Assembly: GCA_900660155.1 (NCBI GenBank)
Contig: CABFPE010000602.1
Span: 159,138-223,137 of the forward strand
Direction: 5' to 3'
Length of the DNA stretch: 64,000 nucleotides
Source of the DNA: Hofstenia miamia
Lineage: Eukaryota; Xenacoelomorpha; Acoela; Hofsteniidae
Positions 58,980 through 64,000 of the stretch are shown here, one piece after another. Under the pieces are notes generated by a model, which was given only the letters and a program-made list of their open reading frames with translations, searched no databases and was not told where the DNA came from. Position 1 is the first letter of the stretch, and each line of letters starts with the position of its first letter. Both the position numbers and the translations under genes were made by a program.

Positions 58980-59840
58980 ATGATTTTTGTCTCACATCTA
59001 AATTTTGAAAAGCATTTTATTAGAAAAATGGCCATGCTGATTAAGGCAAATATATTCATTCATACCTGTAGCAAATTTTCTAATTATAATATTAATGTGA
59101 TTGTTTAACTTCAAACTTGAATCAATATTCACTCCTAAGTACTTAAAAGTGTCTCAGAAGGAAAATTAACATTTTTTATATTCAAGGTCAGTGCAGAAAC
59201 ATCTTAAATACATTTATTGGGCTGCAAAATACAAAATTCCATTTTAACTTCATCAATTATCCACTTATGCATTAAAAAAATATCTTGACAAATTGTTACA
59301 ATTTAAGTCTATAGATTTCACTGCTATGTGTATTAATGTATTATTTCTAAAAATATCATTTAACTATTGGTTTTAATTGCAATTTGTCATAGGATACATG
59401 TCATTTACATAAAAACTAAAAAGAAGATGACCTAGAATACAAAAAAAGTTAGTATTCCTATGGATTTCACTAATGAAGATAACATAAATTTGAATGTTGT
59501 CTTGTTCACTGCCACTCATGATCTTTCATACATGAAAAAGAAAAAAGATATGAAAAATCAATATTATGCTTTTGTCTATTGACTGAACATTCCCTGCTCA
59601 AAATATGCACTCACATTTGTGAAATTATTTGAGATTGTAATCCTAACATGAATGAACAAATTTACAAGAGAAACCAGATAATGGAATGGCATTGGTGTAT
59701 CATGTGAATTGGTGATCAAGAGGTCTATGTAATTTCAAAGACACATTCAAAAGGCTCACTTTTCTTGCCTTTTGAGCCTTTTTCCCATTGTACTGCAGCA
59801 TGTATTGCAATCAATTAGTAATCTTATGGAATTTATATCA
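58980..59840 (-). mobile_element. Decayed LINE fragment, same family as 7640-10740
   Basis: The stretch around 59080-59345 aligns with 8385-8660: both contain CACTCCTAAGTACTT-type and GGGCTGCAAAATACAAAATTC sequence in the same orientation. The coding strand is minus. It is heavily decayed, without CpG, whereas the copy at 7.6-10.7 kb has CpGs. Confidence 0.65.
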
Positions 59841-61911
59841 AAGCAAATTTCTGACAAAAAATTTTACATAAGAACAGAGGTCACTATATATTGGCTGAAT
59901 GTTATATGAATATTATTGAAATATAAAGATAATGCTTACTGAAAAAAATATGGCCCTTACAAAAAAAATTAGCATCTCCTTTCAAAACTGCGCATTTTGG
60001 TGTAAGATTTTTATTCATAGCTTCATTATACCAAAAGTTAGTAAAACAAATTGCCCAAATCTGGCCAACCTAGCTCAGCCAATATTGATCTTAGAGCTAA
60101 ATATGCTGAGAAAAAAATTTTTCAGTGAAATTTGCTACTTAAAAATTCAAATGGAGCTGTGATATCTTTAAAATTTTTTTTGCTATAGCCTGCTAAAGTT
60201 AAGGTATAATATCTAAAGTCCTACCCAGGTTTTCAAAATAATTTTTTTTTTAAAATAATTTATGGCTGTGTGAAATTTTTGTCTTGAAATTTCAAACAAT
60301 TCTGATCAAAATTCAGATCACTAGTGTGCAAAAACAAAAAAAAATTTCAAAAAAAGTTTTTTTTCAAATAAATGGTATAAAAAATTTAAAAATTCATTCT
60401 TATTTAAAAATTTCTATACATTTTTAATATTTGGAAATTAAAAAAAACTTTTAATTTTCAAATTCCATAGCTAATTTTTTGTGTGAGCTCTCTCCAAATA
60501 TCATCAATAACAACAAAAAAATTATTTATTTTCCCACTAGAGAGCGCAATTTTGACATGTTCAGGCTTGTAAAAGGCTTACAATCTTTAGCTTGCGGAGC
60601 TCTATAAGCCTGCAAAATTTCATGTTGATAGTTGCAATATTGACAGGGCAATGGGCAAAAATGTGTTTTTCAAGAAATTTAGAGGGAGTATAGAAAGCAA
60701 CTAATGTTGCTTAACAAGGTATTTGAGAGAAGCTACTACTCCACTTATAGATTTGATTCCAAAATGGATTTCGCTTTTGTGAAGTCCATTATTAGACACT
60801 CCAGTTTATCATGACTATGGGCAGCTGAATACTGTGTTGAATACTTGAATGCAATTGATGAAGTTGTGAATGAAATTGATGATCATGACAGAGATGGAAT
60901 CAGATTAAACATTTAGGATACAATCCAATCCGGATCTGAAACTTCATGATTGGGATTCGATCTAATCCGAATTTTTAAAAGAATTTTAGTTTTCGACCTG
61001 AAACAGATCCCAATATAAATAAGTATTCTAACAATAAATAAACATGGACTTAAAATATATTTATGTTTCCTTCAAATGCGCATAGAAAACTTTAAGTGCT
61101 TCAACACAGTTTTGAGATCAGAAATGGACATATACGATATACTAGTAAGGACAGGGTCAGGCTTGGACCAAAGCATTGGAAAAATCGGACGACTTACACA
61201 ATAGTGCATGCAAATAAACTCAAATCTAGTGAATCTTATATAAATCAAATTCAATGTGTTGAAAAATCAATGTTAAATTTGGAAATATTTCAATAGCATC
61301 AAATGCTCTTTTAGTACTACAGTCAATTTTGCTCAAGCAAACAAAAAATTCAAGAAATGCATTTGCCAAAGATCGTAAAATGGACCTTCATGGCTAGGAT
61401 TTAAATAGGCCATACCGGATTTCAGCAGAGCGTGGGTCCCAATTTTCGGCCAATGTCCATTTATGTTTGAAATTGATGGCTTCTTTTATCTGTAGTTGTC
61501 CACCCAAATGAAGCAAATCCGTTTCTGATTGGCGTGACTTTGATTATGAGTGGTAACTGATAATTTTTCTGTCAAAACTGCATCAAATTCATTTCTTTTC
61601 ATATTTGTAAGCTTTTAGTAATCAAATTTCTAAAATTGTCATCAACTAAAAATCATAATATAGTTATAGAAATGGTGTTACTGGACTATTAATTGTATCT
61701 AAATCAAAAATCACAATTTTGCAATTGAAGTTTTGTCAAACAACAAGATAAATCTTACTTCAAAATTGCAGCGCAGGCGATTAAAACAAGAATAGCACAA
61801 ACAATGACAAATGGGGGGTATTCATGAAATTTTAATTTTTTTGAAATGGGCTAATTTTGTATATATTTGCGTGATAATTCCAAAAAAAGGTGTACCAGAC
61901 CCTGAAATTTA
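59841..61911. other. Region without recognised gene
   Basis: CpG dinucleotides return from 59985 onward. I see no coding frame with recognisable similarity. Confidence 0.45.
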
Positions 61912-62317
61912 ATAGTTTTGTTTAAATTGATTTTTATTTCCAAATCCCATTACCCCAATTTCATTGGTTTGACGTAATTTCAGTGTAAACAAATTTGCTC
62001 TTACATGTTTATTTAAATATTTACTACTTTGCTTTACATGTTATCAAAGTTGATTCATTGAATAATAAAGTAGCTTGGCTATGATCATAATATTAACTCA
62101 ATGATCCATTTATTTACCATATATGATACCTTTCACTTTAAACTGGCGATTTTTGTAGCAATTTAACAACTTTTGGTATATTGAAGATTAGAGCTAAATT
62201 TTAATTTTAATGATTAGTTTTATTTTATAGTTTTACTTAAATGAATTTTTAAAAAAGCAACTTCGCTTAATTTGCCAACGATCGACGGTATGGCAGTTGC
62301 TGCCTTTTTTTAGCAAT
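61912..62317. repeat. Left arm of a 405-bp inverted repeat around a 1000-N gap
   Basis: It is the reverse complement of 63596-64000 with a handful of differences (about 98 percent identity by eye). It could be the long terminal inverted repeat of a transposon whose middle is missing, or two haplotype ends wrongly oriented around the gap (62577-63576). On the minus strand 62557-62330 has a short coding-like stretch (HFDVKEDIENYYEVLWGKC). Confidence 0.8.
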
Positions 62318-62576
62318 TCCTCAATTTTACAACGTTTACTACGATTTTCGGAAATCAATCAGCGGCTAGAGGAAGGCGTAGATTGAGATGAAAAAACCTT
62401 TAGGACTACACCATTTCGCAAGCGTTTTTTCTTACATTTTCCCCACAGCACTTCATAATAGTTTTCTATATCTTCTTTGACATCAAAATGCTATACAAGA
62501 GCATACAATGAATACTGTGGAGGAACATGACAATCAATTCTCTTAACCAATCTGCACCATGCTTTTTTATTCTTCC

Positions 62577-63576
62577 NNNNNNNNNNNNNNNNNNNNNNNN
62601 NNNNNNNNNNNNNNNNNNNNNNNNNNNNNNNNNNNNNNNNNNNNNNNNNNNNNNNNNNNNNNNNNNNNNNNNNNNNNNNNNNNNNNNNNNNNNNNNNNNN
62701 NNNNNNNNNNNNNNNNNNNNNNNNNNNNNNNNNNNNNNNNNNNNNNNNNNNNNNNNNNNNNNNNNNNNNNNNNNNNNNNNNNNNNNNNNNNNNNNNNNNN
62801 NNNNNNNNNNNNNNNNNNNNNNNNNNNNNNNNNNNNNNNNNNNNNNNNNNNNNNNNNNNNNNNNNNNNNNNNNNNNNNNNNNNNNNNNNNNNNNNNNNNN
62901 NNNNNNNNNNNNNNNNNNNNNNNNNNNNNNNNNNNNNNNNNNNNNNNNNNNNNNNNNNNNNNNNNNNNNNNNNNNNNNNNNNNNNNNNNNNNNNNNNNNN
63001 NNNNNNNNNNNNNNNNNNNNNNNNNNNNNNNNNNNNNNNNNNNNNNNNNNNNNNNNNNNNNNNNNNNNNNNNNNNNNNNNNNNNNNNNNNNNNNNNNNNN
63101 NNNNNNNNNNNNNNNNNNNNNNNNNNNNNNNNNNNNNNNNNNNNNNNNNNNNNNNNNNNNNNNNNNNNNNNNNNNNNNNNNNNNNNNNNNNNNNNNNNNN
63201 NNNNNNNNNNNNNNNNNNNNNNNNNNNNNNNNNNNNNNNNNNNNNNNNNNNNNNNNNNNNNNNNNNNNNNNNNNNNNNNNNNNNNNNNNNNNNNNNNNNN
63301 NNNNNNNNNNNNNNNNNNNNNNNNNNNNNNNNNNNNNNNNNNNNNNNNNNNNNNNNNNNNNNNNNNNNNNNNNNNNNNNNNNNNNNNNNNNNNNNNNNNN
63401 NNNNNNNNNNNNNNNNNNNNNNNNNNNNNNNNNNNNNNNNNNNNNNNNNNNNNNNNNNNNNNNNNNNNNNNNNNNNNNNNNNNNNNNNNNNNNNNNNNNN
63501 NNNNNNNNNNNNNNNNNNNNNNNNNNNNNNNNNNNNNNNNNNNNNNNNNNNNNNNNNNNNNNNNNNNNNNNNNNNN
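62577..63576. other. Assembly gap, 1000 Ns
   Basis: An exact run of 1000 Ns, a conventional placeholder for unknown length. Open frames drawn across it are meaningless. Confidence 0.99.
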
Positions 63577-63595
63577 GATTAATTAAATAATCCAA

Positions 63596-64000
63596 AATTG
63601 CTAAAAAAAGGCAGCAACTGCCATACCGTCGATCGTTGGCAAATTAAGCGAAGTTGCTTTTTGAAAATTCATTTAAGTAAAACTATAAAATAAAACTAAT
63701 CATTAAAATTAAAATTTAGCTCTAATCTTCAATATACCAAAAGTTGTTAAATTGCTACAAAAATCGCCAGTTTAAAGTGAAAGGTATCATATATGGTAAA
63801 TAAATGGAACATTGAGTTAATATTATGATCATAGCCAAGCTACTTTATTATTCCATGAATCAACTTTGATAACATGTAAAGCAAAGTTATAAATATTTAA
63901 ATAAACATGTAAGAGCAAATTTGTTTACACTGAAATTACGTCAAACCAATGAAATTGGGGTAATGGGATTTGGAAATTAAAATCAAATTAAACAAAAACG
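63596..64000. repeat. Right arm of the inverted repeat, complement of 61912-62317
   Basis: Runs to the window edge, so the repeat may continue beyond it. See the left arm. Confidence 0.8.

Larger units (their letters stand above)
47363..59985. other. CpG-depleted domain (about 12.6 kb)
   Basis: Reading through this stretch I find CpG at only three distinct places (near 49934, 50890 with its duplicate at 52328, and 56701). At this base composition several hundred would be expected by chance. Sequence before 47362 and after 59985 has CpG at ordinary spacing, tens to a few hundred bases apart. CpG loss of this kind usually follows dense, long-lasting methylation. Confidence 0.85.

Noticed and set aside
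62527-63595. Long open frames across the N run on both strands
   Set aside because: They consist of unknown residues from 1000 Ns.
1-64000. CRISPR arrays or bacterial-type operons
   Set aside because: The 84-bp array has no spacers, and the genes are spliced animal genes.

Overview
The window is AT-rich DNA (roughly two thirds A+T) from an invertebrate animal. It holds spliced genes with canonical GT/AG introns, animal-specific proteins (a synaptotagmin-type C2 domain, WASP, a peptide-O-xylosyltransferase, a SPRY-domain protein) and many DNA transposons and LINE pieces. The proteins are strongly diverged from vertebrate ones, and the assembly shows unmerged overlapping contig ends, some with allelic differences. 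A tunicate would fit, but the sequence alone does not prove it.

Layout. 0.65-1.0 kb: last exon of a synaptotagmin-like gene (+). 2.4-4.5 kb: an intronless WASP/N-WASP gene (+) whose 3' half is printed twice around a single N. 7.6-10.7 kb: a decayed LINE (-). 13.0-42.8 kb: a xylosyltransferase (GT14, XYLT1/2-like) gene on the minus strand. I traced it through 11 exons with agreeing phases, about 700 residues, lacking only the N-terminal anchor and stem. Its introns are packed with hAT, Tc1/mariner, pogo/Tigger-like and piggyBac-like elements. One intron contains a complete three-exon SPRY gene on the opposite strand (33.2-37.2 kb). 45.1-46.3 kb: 5' piece of another LINE (+). 46.9-48.4 kb: a long foldback. 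50.5-53.8 kb: a broken transposon-derived gene, partly printed twice. 59.0-59.8 kb: a further LINE fragment. 61.9-64.0 kb: a 405-bp inverted repeat around a 1000-N gap.

Two observations stand out. First, exon 5 of the xylosyltransferase gene ends inside a perfect array of thirty 84-bp units (23021-25540). Each unit repeats the last 24 coding bases plus the 5' splice donor. The unit is a multiple of three with no stop, so any of 30 donors could be used without breaking the frame. Second, about 12.6 kb (47363-59985) is almost free of CpG (three distinct sites seen), while both flanks have ordinary CpG content. The left border of this domain falls inside the foldback, whose left arm keeps four CpGs that the right arm has lost.

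Several apparent duplications (3015-4487, 12217-12858, 43857-44251, 50506-53380) flank Ns and are most simply unmerged contig overlaps or haplotypes, not biology. They should be collapsed before gene models are built.
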